A stretch of 64,000 nucleotides of DNA from Pyropia yezoensis (taxonomy: Eukaryota > Rhodophyta > Bangiophyceae > Bangiales > Bangiaceae): assembly GCA_009829735.1 (NCBI GenBank), contig CM020618.1, positions 9,825,119 to 9,889,118 on the forward strand, read 5' to 3'. This document shows positions 37,870 through 48,395 of this stretch, piece after piece. Position numbers and translations under genes: made by a program. The stretch's first letter is position 1; every line of letters starts with the position of its first letter. Under the pieces are notes generated by a model. The model was given only the letters and a program-made list of their open reading frames with translations. It made no database searches and was not told where the DNA came from.

Positions 37870-40342
37870 CGTCGCGGGACAGCCGATCAAGTTCCCGGAA
37901 AGGGGAGGGGAGCACAACACACCAACAGGCCACCCCCACCGACAGCTCGGGGGCGGCCGCGCGTCGTCGACGACAGCGGAGGGCAGTGCACCACAGCTCG
38001 CCACAACACCACCGGCCGCGTCGCAATACTCGCCGCGACTGCCGCCCCAGGCCCCACTCCGATGGCACCCACACTGTTGCCGCAACCGCACGCGCGGTGC
38101 GTCGCCAGAGGGAAAGGACCGACCCCGCCGCCACGCACGTGTCCAGCGTCGCCCCGCCCGCACGCCACCTGCCCCTACCCCCCGCCCACCACCACCACCA
38201 CCACCCTCCCCCCCCTAGTGACACGTGGGCGGCCGTGTGGGATCGTCACGCGCGCGCGCCGGCGGTAGGATGGCGTCCCGCGACCCGCCGCCGGACGGCG
38301 TGGCGCACCCAGCGCGGGCGCGCACCCGCAACGCTGGTCTGCGCGGCGCGCGCAGCCGTCAGCCCTCAGCCCTCCTCCCTCACCACAGCAATGCACTCGC
38401 GGGGGGGGGGGGGCAGACGCGAGCCACGCCGAGGCAACAATAGGGGCAGCTAGCACCAGCACTCGCCCCCACGCCCCCCCCCCCACTCACGGCCGCTTCC
38501 TACGGGCGGTGCGATCTGTCGCCTGCGCGCCGCCGCTCCGCCCGCGCATTGATTCAAATCCCAAGAGCCCGCCATCGCCCGACGCGCGCCCACCGAAGAA
38601 TCCGCAGAGGTCCGCCCAAGGTTAAAAAAAGACACAGAAGGGCAACAAGAAAACTCCGCACGAGTGGTCCATATGCGTCAGCCACTGATGTGGAATATCA
38701 GCCAAACGTCGCCCAAGAGGGTGTCGTGGCCGGCCGCGGGAGGGGTGTGACCACCCCAGCACCCAAAGCTGGCCAGCGAAGGCTAAATGGGTTGCGCACC
38801 CGCGCGGCGCGAGCGCCGGTGCACCCACTTCGCCACAGTGGGCAGTGTCCCTCTTGTTGTGCAAGGCGATGCCTGTGCTAGGCGGCGGTGGCGTCGCGAC
38901 CTAGCCGCCGCCGACCGTCTCCGCTTTGTGCATGCGGGAAAACGCGGGCCCCGCCCTCGCCGCATCACACAGGGTGTGCGTCAAGAGGCCACTCAAGCAC
39001 GCGCGCGACGACCGTGGAAGTGCTCCCCACGGGCTGCGCGCTGGGGGCCGCGGGGGCCCCCACGGCTGACGCTAATCGCAACCAAACCAAAACCAAACTC
39101 CGCACCGGGAGCACCGGGGTGCGCCGCACTTCTTCAAGTTGGGCAGCGACAAGATTTCCCCGAAAGAATGGGACGTTGGCCTACGTACCTGTCGGCGGAC
39201 GGAGGGACTGGCAGAGACGACACGGGTGGCAAAGCGTGGTGGAGCAGGGGACTTGCCCACTAGACCTATGGTGGGCGGTCGAGAAAGCCGAAGGAGCTGC
39301 GGCCAGCGGCACCAGAAGGCGCGAGACCAGCCGCGAAAACGGCGGCGGAAGCGCACCGAGGTCAGCCGACCTGCTGCATACAGCTCACCAGGTGCGCTTC
39401 CCACAGACCGATCGCAGGGTGGCCGTCGTGCCGACCGACCAGCTGCAGTTGCCTCGGCGTGGGGGGCACCGGCAGATGGGGGGGGGCGGGTAGGCGGCAG
39501 GACAGCTGGGCCGTCCGTGGCCCACAGTGCTGCAACGTGGCCTCGGGTGTGTGGCTGGTTGTTCAGACTGACGGGTGGGCGCCAACCGTGGATGCACGTC
39601 ATGCCTGCCCACGCGCAGGAGATGGGCGTTGCTGGCCAGCTGGCCGCTTCGGCGCTGACTGCCTACTTGCCAGCATTTGATACACTTTGACGGTCGTAAA
39701 TTCTAATTCTGTCAAAAAAGCATTTTCTTTGAAGCCAGACATCTAGTTGATGAGGAGGATGCTTTGTGGCCCCCCCAGAAGAAGCGAGTTACTTTTTGTC
39801 AACATGTGGCCAGTTTGCAAGGGCCAGCACAGTGATCCGTCCGGCGTCCATACGTAGCCCGGAGACGGTGATTGGTCGCTCGTCGCCGGCCGTGCGGTCG
39901 CCGGCCACGCTTTTTTCAGGATCTGTGCGCGGCCCCGCCCATTTTGTGGGTCAGATCGTCTCTTGGTGGCGGCGGCGGCGGCGGCCGGCGGTGTACGTGC
40001 GGGGCTCAGGAGCCTCTCGCCGTCGGCGTCGGCACTTGGCCGTCAACGCCGCCGCCCCGCCCGACGCGCCGTGCATCGTGCGCTGGCCTGCAGTGGACTG
40101 TATCCCCCTGACCACTCTCCTCACCCCGCCATCCCTCTCCCCCCCCTTATCCCCGTCGCTCTTGACAACTGTGCCACTTTCCAAGACCCTCTGACGGCAA
40201 CTGCTCGCATAAGCAGCCAGGTTGGCAGGCTCAACGGCAGCCTGCGCTGGAGCGGGGCAAGGGCGGGCCTTACACCCCTGACGTTGCCCCGGTAGGGCCG
40301 CGCTGGCTGGGCTGCACGCCCCGCTGCACGTCCGTTCAAAGA
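37870..40342. other. Long intergenic region between CDK and CAD genes
   Basis: About 2.5 kb between divergent genes, presumably holding both promoters. Very GC-rich with homopolymer runs (for example 13 G at about 38400) and CACCAC repeats near 38190. Many long open frames occur on both strands, but they are low-complexity, mostly lack a sensible ATG and show no domain. An A/T-richer patch at 39690-39760 precedes the CAD promoter region. Confidence 0.5.
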
Positions 40343-43300
40343 ATGGCGGGCGCGGGTACTGCCAATGGCGTCCCTGATGGGTACGGCAGTGGCGCTGGCG
40401 GCGGTGCCGCCGTCGTCCCCTCCGCCCCCCCGCGCACCGGTGCGAGCCTGGTGCTAGAGAATGGGGTCACCGTTCGCGGGTGGTCCTTTGGTGCACGTAC
40501 CTCCACGTCTGGCGAAGCTGTGTTCCAGACCGGCATGGTCGGGTACACCGAGGCGCTGACGGACCCCAGCTACCGCGGTCAGCTGCTTGTGCTGACCTTT
40601 CCGCTCGCCGGTAACTATGGCGTGCCAGACCCGACGGCTGTGGACGCTGCCACTGGGCTGTCCGTCCACCTCGAGTCCACCGCCGTCCACGCGGCGGCGC
40701 TGGTGGTGTCGGACTATTGCGGGGAGGCCTATTCGCATTGGACCGCCAAGTCGTCGCTTGGCTCCTTCCTGGCCGCCCAGGGCGTTCCTGCCATTGCGGG
40801 CGTTGACACACGACGGCTGACGCAACTGCTGCGGGAACGAGGGTCGCTGCTGGCCAAGCTCCTCATTGACGGTTCGGCCAATCGGGAGGCCACTGCAGCG
40901 GCACCGTTTGTGGACCCGGCCACCACCCCACTGGTGGCGACCGTGGCGCACCCCGAGGTGGTCACCTACCACCCCGACCCGGCGCTCTTTCCCGCGGGGT
41001 CTACCCGACCGCGCATTCTAGTCATTGACTGTGGGCTCAAGGTCAACCAGCTCCGCTGCTTCCTCTCCCGTGGCGCCATTGTCACCCGTGTGCCCTACGA
41101 CCACGACTACTCGGTCGCCGACGCGGCGGGCGAGTACGACGGCATCTTTGTGTCCAACGGGCCAGGTGACCCTTCAACGCTGGGGGTCACCATTGCGGGC
41201 TTGCAGGCAGCCATGGAGCGGCGGCCGGCGCGGCCCATTTTCGGCATCTGCCTTGGCCACCAACTATTGGCACTGGCGGCGGGCTTTTCCACGTACAAGC
41301 TGAAGTATGGGAACCGCGGGCACAATCAGCCTGCGGTTGAGGAAGCGTCTGGTAGGTGCTTTATCACCTCGCAGAACCACGGCTACGCCGTTGACATGGC
41401 CGAGTCATCTCGCCCGCGGGGATGGGCGCCGCTGTTTACCAATGCCAACGACGGTACCAACGAGGGGCTGATCCACACGCGGCGACCATTCTTTGCCGTC
41501 CAGTTCCATCCCGAGGCCCACGCGGGGCCTCGCGACACGGCCTACCTGTTTGACTCCTTCCTGTCAATGGTTGCCGCGGCGGGGCGCGGGGAGCTGGATG
41601 TGACCGACGACCGTCCCGAGGCGGCTGTCGGCAGCGCTGTTGCGCAGATGGTGCTTTCGGCCCCGGCAGCCCCCTTTCGCCTTCCTGCACCCGCACCCGT
41701 GCCCGCGCAGCCGCTGCGAAAGGTGTTGGTGCTTGGCTCGGGTGGTCTGACCATTGGCCAGGCTGGTGAGTTTGACTTTTCCACCTCCCAAGCGCTCAAA
41801 GCCCTACGCGCGGAGTCTGTGCGGACCATCCTCATCAATCCCAATGTGGCGTCTGTACAAACGTCCAAGGGGATGGCAGACAAGGTGTATTTCCTCCCCG
41901 TTGACCCAGTGCATGTGGCCAAGGTGGCGAGGAATGAGCGGCCTGACGGCATCCTGGTCACCTTTGGAGGGCAGACCGCTCTCAACTGTGGGCTGGCGTT
42001 AGAAAAGGCGGGCACGCTTGCGGAGCTGGGCATCCGCGTGCTTGGAACTCCTATGGCCACCATTGAGGACACCGAGGACCGTTCCCGCTTCAATGCCCGC
42101 CTGTCAGAGATTGGTGAGCCATTCGCCAACAGCCGCGCCTGTGGGACGGTTGATGAGGCGCTGGCCGCCGCGGAGGAAGTCGGGTACCCCATCATCTTGC
42201 GCGCTGCCTTTGCACTGGGTGGCTTGGGCTCAGGCTTTGCCAATGACTGCTCGGAGCTGCGGCCGCTGGCCACCAAGGCCCTGTCCGCGTCCTCCCAGGT
42301 GCTGGTGGAACGCAGCATGAAGGGCTGGAAGGAGATTGAGTACGAGGTCGTCCGTGACGCTGAAGGCAACTGCGTGACGGTGTGCAACATGGAGAACTTT
42401 GACGCACTCGGCGTCCACACTGGGGACTCTGTTGTGGTGGCACCATCGCAAACGCTCTCTGACTCAGACTACAACATGCTCCGCGATTCGGCTATTCGGA
42501 CGGTGCGGCACCTGGGCGTGGTTGGCGAGTGCAACGTGCAGTACGCGCTCAACCCGCATTCATCCGAATACTGCATCATTGAGGTGAATGCACGGCTTTC
42601 GCGGTCGTCAGCGCTGGCGTCCAAGGCGACGGGCTACCCACTTGCATTCGTCGCCGCCAAGATTGCGCTTGGCGGCACCCTGCCCGTCCTCCGAAACCTC
42701 ATTACCCGCAAGACGACGGCCTGCTTCGAGCCGTCGCTCGATTACGTGGTTGTGAAGGTGCCCCGGTGGGACCTGAACAAATTCACCCGTGTGTCGCGCA
42801 AGCTCGGCTCTGCGATGAAGTCGGTGGGGGAGGTGATGGCCATTGGGCGGACTTTTGAGGAGGCATTTCAAAAGGCCCTCCGCATGGTCAGCGACTACTC
42901 GGTGGACGGCTTTGTGCCAGGGGTAGTGCCATACAGTGCAGACGCGATGGCGGTGCCCACGGACCGGCGTGTGCTGGCCATGGCGAGCGGGCTTGCTGCA
43001 GGAGAGAGTGTTGAGACCATTCACCGTCTCTCTGACGTTGACCGTTGGTTCCTTCGCAAGCTGGCGGATATCATTGGTCACGAGGCTGCTCTCCGCGAGT
43101 CTGCAGTAGCCCGCGGCAGCGGCGGCGCGGCCCTCACGACGGAGCTGCTCTGGCGTGCGAAGGAGTTGGGCTTCAACGACCGCCGCATTGCAACTGCGGT
43201 TGATGGCACTGAGCTGGCAGTACGCAAGCTGCGGCTGGCACGCGGCATTTCCCCGCTCGTCAAGCGCATTGACACAGTTGCGGCAGAGTTCCCGGCCCAT

Positions 43301-46300
43301 ACTAACTACCTATACATGACTTACGCCAACGCGCGGCACTATGCGAAGCCAGACCCGTCCGTCGCAAGCAATGCGCTGCCGCTGGCGGCGCTGGCTTCCC
43401 CCAATGGCGAGGTATTTGGGGAGAGTGGCGAAGATGAGCGCGTCGGCAGCAGCGGCGGTGCCCAAGATGTCGTGGAAGAGTCGGAGAAGACAGTTGCGGC
43501 CGGCCCGCTTGGCATCTTTGGCGACTGGGGCGGGCACGACGTGGAGTTCAACGAGCATGGCACGATTGTGCTCGGTTCGGGCGCCTACCGCATCGGCTCG
43601 TCAGTCGAGTTTGATTGGTGCGCCGTGTCGGCGGTGCGCACTCTGCGTGCGAAAGACATGCCCTCCATCATGATCAACTACAACCCCGAGACGGTGTCCA
43701 CCGATTATGACGAGGTCGGTCGCCTATACTTTGAGGAGCTGAGCCTGGAGCGGGTGCTGGACATTTACTGGCTCGAGGCCGCCACGGGGGTGCTTGTGTC
43801 CATGGGTGGCCAGCTGCCCAACAACATTGCCATGGGCCTTCACCGCCAGTCAGTGCGGATCCTTGGCACAACTCCCGACATGATTGACGGCGCTGAGAAC
43901 CGGTACAAGTTCAGCCGCATGCTCGATCGTCTGGGCGTGGACCAGCCGCTGTGGAAGGAGCTGACGTCTGTGGCCGACGCGACGGCGTTTTGTCACTCTG
44001 TGGGCTACCCCGTCCTCGTCCGCCCATCCTATGTGCTTTCCGGCGCTGCGATGAACGTTGCGCATAAGGATGATGACCTGGAGGCCTACCTCACCGAGGC
44101 TGCCGAGGTGTCGCCTGATACCCCCGTTGTGGTGTCAAAGTTTATCCTTGAGGCCAAGGAAATCGAGGTGGACGCCGTTGCCCGCGAAGGGGAGCTGGTC
44201 ATGCACGTTGTGTCAGAACATGTGGAGAACGCGGGCGTCCACTCGGGCGATGCGACGCTGGTGCTGCCACCGCAAGACCTTGACGCGATTACGGTTCGCA
44301 AAGTGGAGGCCGCGACGCGGGAGGTGGCGCACGCCCTCAATGTCACAGGCCCGATGAACATTCAGTTCATCGCCAAGAACAATGAGATCAAGGTAATCGA
44401 GTGCAACCTGCGCGCTTCGCGCTCATTCCCATTCGTGTCGAAGACCATTGGCATGGACTTGGCCAAGATGGCCGCCAAGGTGATGCTCGGCCTTCCCGTC
44501 CGACCGTATCCTGTGGACGTGTCCTCGGTGCGCCATGTTGGTGTCAAGGTGGCCATCTTTTCCTTTACTCGCCTGCTGGGCGCGGACCCCATTCTTGGGG
44601 TGGAGATGGCGTCAACGGGGGAGGTGGCCTGCTTTGGGGCAACCCGTGAGGAGGCGTACCTCAAGGGTCTCATCGCGACGGACAAGCCGCCCCCATCCCC
44701 GCGCGGCGCGTCGATCGGTGTCTCCATTGGTTCGTACAAGGAGAAGCTTGAGTTTCTGGCGTCGGCGGTGCGGCTGGTCAAGCTGGGCGCTAGCCTGCTG
44801 GCCACTCCGGGAACTGCGGACTTTTTCACCGAGCACGGCCTGCCTTGCAAGACAGTGCTGTGGCCGTCGGAGGGTGAGTTTTCTCCGTCTGAGGACGACA
44901 ACGTGGTCGACCTGCTGCGCCGACATCAGCTCGACTACTTCATCAACATTCCGTCGGCCAACCAGTACCGGCGGCTGCGTTCGTTTGAGTCACCGGGCTA
45001 CCTGTCACGACGGGCGTCGGTCGAGTTTTCCGTGCCTCTCCTCACTAACATCAAATGCGCCAAGCTCCTCGTCCGCTGCCTTGACCTGTTGGCCAACCAC
45101 GGCGGCCGCGTCGAAGCTATGCCCCTTGGAGCGTACGACGCGCGCTACTCTGCGCGAGTCATCACTCTCCCAGGGCTGGTGCTGCTCGACAGTCCGCTCG
45201 CCAACGTTGCGTCTGACACACCCGACGCCGACGTCGCCGATCAAGCTTGGAGAAAGACCACGTCAGCAGCGCTAGCTGGTGGCGCAACAATGGTTTGTGT
45301 GTCATCGGTCGCTCCCGCAAGTCGCCGCTCCCCAGCGACTGGGGCGGGGATGCGGGTGGAATCAGCGGAAGTAACCGTCGATGATATTGATGCTTTTGAA
45401 TCGGCCAACCGCGCCGCCTCGGCAACCGCCGTGTGTGACTGGGGTGTTTGGGCTGACGCGACCGCTGGAAACGCGGCGGTGGTCAAACCGCTGGCACGCC
45501 TGGCCGTGGGCCTCCGCGTTGAGCCACGGCCAGAGCAGTGGGAGGCTTCGGCTGCGACGGCTGGTTGGCTCGGCCACGTTGACACCTGGCCACGGTCGGC
45601 GCCACTGCGCATCGCGTCTTCCGGGCGCGCGCTGGCGGCGCTGCTGTTTGGGGCCGTCGTTTCAGGTCGTGACGTGCACGTCCACGGACTGCGTCTGCGA
45701 GGGGATGTGCAGATGGTGGCGGCGGCCAAAGCCAAGCGTCTCGCTGTCACTTGCGACGTAAACGTGGTGGACCTCTGCGCGGGGGCGGGGGACGGTGCTG
45801 CTGCTGCGGGCTTGTCGTCTGCGTCCCTCGGGGGCGGGCTGGCGTCTGATGACCGGGAGGCGCTGTGGGAGTCTCTGGACCTGATTGATGCGGTCACTGG
45901 GCCGCCCGAGCTCCTGCTCCCACTCCTGCTGGCGCGGGTCCATGCCGGTCGGCTGACAATGGAGTGGGTGCGGAGCCGGCTGGTGGACGGTCCCCGCCGC
46001 ATCCTTGGCTTGCCGCCAACGTCGCCGCCGGGCTCGGACGGCAGCGACGTGGACGGTGGCATGGCGGGGGTGGGTAGCTCGGCGGCCAACGGCAGTGGCG
46101 GCGGGGGCGGCGACGACACCTTTGTTGAAATCGATTACGATGACGTGTGGAAGGCGCCCGCCGCGAGCGGCGCTGCCGCCGGTGCTGACTGCCGTGGTCG
46201 GGTGCGTCGGGTGGTGGTACGCGGCCGCATCGCCTACTTGGACGGCAAGGTATTTGCCGAGCCTGGCTCGGGGGCCAACCTTCGCTCCCTTCCACCGGAC

Positions 46301-47635
46301 CGCCGGACGGCGGGTGGCGGCGGCCAAGGCCCGGCGTCGTGGGCGGGGGCGGCGCGGAATCAGGCGGCGGCGCCCATCGCCAACCTGGAGCACCTTGAGG
46401 ATGACGTGGATGACTACAGCTCGGACCGTGTTGGTGCGGTGTCTACGGGAGCTTTGGCGGAGAAAGCGTCCCTTTTTGCCAGCAACGGCGACGGCGGCGG
46501 TGGCGTGGCCGTGGCCGTGCGCCCAGTTTCCACGGGGGTGGAAGGGGTTCGCGTTACGCCGCGGGCGATGCTGACCAAGGCTTCCGCCGCGGACCGCGAG
46601 GCTGCCATGGACGCTGTCGTTAATGTGAGTGGCCTCCCACTGTCTCGTGGCACCGGCGTGGCGGCGGGGCCCCGCGCTGGCGGCGTCCTCCCTGGCTATG
46701 GGCGTGGCTGGTGGGCGGGCCGCCACATTCTGAGCGTCACTCAGTTTACCCGCGTGGAGCTGCACGCCCTCTTTGACGTCGCCACGGAAATGAAGCAGAT
46801 GGTCGCCCGGGCGGGCCACTATGAACTCCTTCGCGGCAAGGTCTTGGCGCTCCTCTTTCTCGAGCCGTCGACTCGGACGGCGTGCTCCTTCCAAGCGGCG
46901 ATGTTGCGGCTTGGCGGCACCTGCCTGTCTGTTGCGGACGCTGGGAAGCGGAGCTCTGTGGCCAAGGGCGAGAGCGTGGAGGATACGGTGCGGACGCTCG
47001 AGAGCTACGCCGACGCCGCCATTGTGCGGTCACCCGTGGTGGGCGCCGCCGCCACGGCCGCCGCCGCCGCCCGCAAGCCCGTCATCAATGCCGGGGACGG
47101 GGTGGGCGAGCACCCGACGCAGGCGCTGCTTGACGTCTTTACCATCCGGGAGGAGCTCGGCACCGTCAATGGCCTAACCATCACCTTTGTTGGGGACCTC
47201 CGCCATGGGCGGACGGTGCATTCGCTGGCGCGGTTGCTGTCGCTCTATCACGTCAAGCTCCGGTACGTGTCCCCCCCGTCGCTGCGCATGCCCGGCGAGG
47301 TGCTCGCGGCGGTGGCGGACAAGGGTACCGAGCAGTCAGAGCACGGCAGGCTGGACGAGGTCCTCCGAGAGACCGATGTCCTCTACGTGACGCGCGTTCA
47401 GCGGGAACGGTTTGAGTCTGCAGCGGAGTATGACGCCGTCTCGGGTGGCTTTGTCGTGACGCCCAAGGCGCTCGCCCGCGCCAAGGACACGATGATTGTC
47501 ATGCACCCACTGCCGCGGCTGGGTGAGATCCACCCTGACGTGGACTCGGACCACCGGGCGGTCTACTTTCGGCAAATGGAGTACGGGATGTACGTGCGCA
47601 TGGCGCTGCTGGCCAAGGTGCTGGGCAAGGCGTGA
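40343..47635 (+). CDS. CAD: CAD-like fusion: GATase-CPSase II-pseudoDHOase-ATCase
   Basis: 2430 residues, no introns, ATG in AGAATGG context. Catalyses the first two steps of UMP synthesis: glutamine-dependent carbamoyl phosphate synthesis and aspartate transcarbamoylation. Order: small GATase subunit domain (~30-190); class I GATase with nucleophile C303 (GICLGHQ) and H389/E391 (FHPEA); CPSase first half from K460 (VLGSGGLTIGQAGEFD) with ATP-grasp; second half from ~1074 (VLGSGAYRIGSSVEFDW); MGS-like regulatory domain ~1475-1600; dihydroorotase-like region from ~1605; Gly-rich linker ~1900-2120; ATCase ~2127-2430 with PSTRT (2175-2179), GDGVGEHPTQ and MHPLPR. In the DHOase-like part LPGL is followed by VLLDSP, not DVHVHLR, so the metal-binding HxH is absent and that domain is likely inactive, as in fungal Ura2; a separate dihydroorotase would be needed. 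Cytosolic in relatives. Confidence 0.96.
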   Translation: MAGAGTANGVPDGYGSGAGGGAAVVPSAPPRTGASLVLENGVTVRGWSFGARTSTSGEAVFQTGMVGYTEALTDPSYRGQLLVLTFPLAGNYGVPDPTAVDAATGLSVHLESTAVHAAALVVSDYCGEAYSHWTAKSSLGSFLAAQGVPAIAGVDTRRLTQLLRERGSLLAKLLIDGSANREATAAAPFVDPATTPLVATVAHPEVVTYHPDPALFPAGSTRPRILVIDCGLKVNQLRCFLSRGAIVTRVPYDHDYSVADAAGEYDGIFVSNGPGDPSTLGVTIAGLQAAMERRPARPIFGICLGHQLLALAAGFSTYKLKYGNRGHNQPAVEEASGRCFITSQNHGYAVDMAESSRPRGWAPLFTNANDGTNEGLIHTRRPFFAVQFHPEAHAGPRDTAYLFDSFLSMVAAAGRGELDVTDDRPEAAVGSAVAQMVLSAPAAPFRLPAPAPVPAQPLRKVLVLGSGGLTIGQAGEFDFSTSQALKALRAESVRTILINPNVASVQTSKGMADKVYFLPVDPVHVAKVARNERPDGILVTFGGQTALNCGLALEKAGTLAELGIRVLGTPMATIEDTEDRSRFNARLSEIGEPFANSRACGTVDEALAAAEEVGYPIILRAAFALGGLGSGFANDCSELRPLATKALSASSQVLVERSMKGWKEIEYEVVRDAEGNCVTVCNMENFDALGVHTGDSVVVAPSQTLSDSDYNMLRDSAIRTVRHLGVVGECNVQYALNPHSSEYCIIEVNARLSRSSALASKATGYPLAFVAAKIALGGTLPVLRNLITRKTTACFEPSLDYVVVKVPRWDLNKFTRVSRKLGSAMKSVGEVMAIGRTFEEAFQKALRMVSDYSVDGFVPGVVPYSADAMAVPTDRRVLAMASGLAAGESVETIHRLSDVDRWFLRKLADIIGHEAALRESAVARGSGGAALTTELLWRAKELGFNDRRIATAVDGTELAVRKLRLARGISPLVKRIDTVAAEFPAHTNYLYMTYANARHYAKPDPSVASNALPLAALASPNGEVFGESGEDERVGSSGGAQDVVEESEKTVAAGPLGIFGDWGGHDVEFNEHGTIVLGSGAYRIGSSVEFDWCAVSAVRTLRAKDMPSIMINYNPETVSTDYDEVGRLYFEELSLERVLDIYWLEAATGVLVSMGGQLPNNIAMGLHRQSVRILGTTPDMIDGAENRYKFSRMLDRLGVDQPLWKELTSVADATAFCHSVGYPVLVRPSYVLSGAAMNVAHKDDDLEAYLTEAAEVSPDTPVVVSKFILEAKEIEVDAVAREGELVMHVVSEHVENAGVHSGDATLVLPPQDLDAITVRKVEAATREVAHALNVTGPMNIQFIAKNNEIKVIECNLRASRSFPFVSKTIGMDLAKMAAKVMLGLPVRPYPVDVSSVRHVGVKVAIFSFTRLLGADPILGVEMASTGEVACFGATREEAYLKGLIATDKPPPSPRGASIGVSIGSYKEKLEFLASAVRLVKLGASLLATPGTADFFTEHGLPCKTVLWPSEGEFSPSEDDNVVDLLRRHQLDYFINIPSANQYRRLRSFESPGYLSRRASVEFSVPLLTNIKCAKLLVRCLDLLANHGGRVEAMPLGAYDARYSARVITLPGLVLLDSPLANVASDTPDADVADQAWRKTTSAALAGGATMVCVSSVAPASRRSPATGAGMRVESAEVTVDDIDAFESANRAASATAVCDWGVWADATAGNAAVVKPLARLAVGLRVEPRPEQWEASAATAGWLGHVDTWPRSAPLRIASSGRALAALLFGAVVSGRDVHVHGLRLRGDVQMVAAAKAKRLAVTCDVNVVDLCAGAGDGAAAAGLSSASLGGGLASDDREALWESLDLIDAVTGPPELLLPLLLARVHAGRLTMEWVRSRLVDGPRRILGLPPTSPPGSDGSDVDGGMAGVGSSAANGSGGGGGDDTFVEIDYDDVWKAPAASGAAAGADCRGRVRRVVVRGRIAYLDGKVFAEPGSGANLRSLPPDRRTAGGGGQGPASWAGAARNQAAAPIANLEHLEDDVDDYSSDRVGAVSTGALAEKASLFASNGDGGGGVAVAVRPVSTGVEGVRVTPRAMLTKASAADREAAMDAVVNVSGLPLSRGTGVAAGPRAGGVLPGYGRGWWAGRHILSVTQFTRVELHALFDVATEMKQMVARAGHYELLRGKVLALLFLEPSTRTACSFQAAMLRLGGTCLSVADAGKRSSVAKGESVEDTVRTLESYADAAIVRSPVVGAAATAAAAARKPVINAGDGVGEHPTQALLDVFTIREELGTVNGLTITFVGDLRHGRTVHSLARLLSLYHVKLRYVSPPSLRMPGEVLAAVADKGTEQSEHGRLDEVLRETDVLYVTRVQRERFESAAEYDAVSGGFVVTPKALARAKDTMIVMHPLPRLGEIHPDVDSDHRAVYFRQMEYGMYVRMALLAKVLGKA

Positions 47636-48395
47636 GTTGAGCGTGTGCAGTGGCCTCGCTCCGCCGCCCTCGCGGTTGTGTGTGTGCGTGCTTGGATGCG
47701 AGTGCTTCGGTGTGATTTTCCTGCGTACTTGTGGTGTGTGTGTGAGGGCACCCACCGCTGTCTACCCACCAGGTCCGTTACGTGCTGACGGGGCGCCTCG
47801 GCCGCGGAAACCCGCGCAGGGTAGCGGGTGAGACATAGGGGAGACAGCAGCAACAACGGTGGACAGGTTGGGGGGAAACATGTAAACACACCGCGTTTTT
47901 GCACAGACGTAAGGAAGTTGTGTTGTGGAAGCTGCAGTGGTGATTCGTTTGCCTATCTACCTGCAAGAGGCTGTTGGCGATGGGTCCAAGAGGAGCAGGC
48001 GCACCTGAGCTGCCGCGTGGATGTGACTGAACTGTTTTAAATTAAAGGGAGCCACCGCGGGCGGCGACGAGTGCACGGGACGGAACGAACACGGCGAGTG
48101 TGGTGCCATGAGTGGGCGTCAAGGAGACGCTTTCTGTCTCCCTTGCGACCAAGGGTGCTGAGAGGGGCCGATTGACTTGAACGTCTGTGTTGACACCTCT
48201 TCTCTGCTCACTCGCGACCGGCACCTGCGCCCTGCGGCCACCCCCCGATCTCCGCTTCATTCCCAGACCCTGCGTTGATCCCTCGCTGGGGTCGCTGTTG
48301 CGCCTGCGCCATCCTGAGGAAAGTGCGTGCCCCTTTCAGGACCAACCCTCTCTCCTCTCCGCGCTCCTCTTCCCCCCCTTCCCCCCCGCGCCCGC
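47636..48395. other. Intergenic between CAD and hydrolase gene
   Basis: 760 bases with no supported gene; GT-rich stretches just after the CAD stop and a C/T-rich tract before 48396 that probably belongs to the next promoter or 5' leader. Confidence 0.5.

Noticed and set aside
37021..38268. Long plus-strand frame antisense to the CDK gene
   Set aside because: It mirrors the CDK codons and the GC-rich upstream region; no domain, no good start; explained by high third-position GC.
38549..40194. Several 110-200 codon frames between CDK and CAD
   Set aside because: Mostly non-ATG starts, Arg/Pro-rich composition and overlap of different frames on both strands; no motif.
45241..46894. Long minus-strand frames across the CAD linker and pseudo-DHOase
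   Set aside because: Shadow frames of a GC-rich coding region; Arg/Pro/His low-complexity and no family signal.
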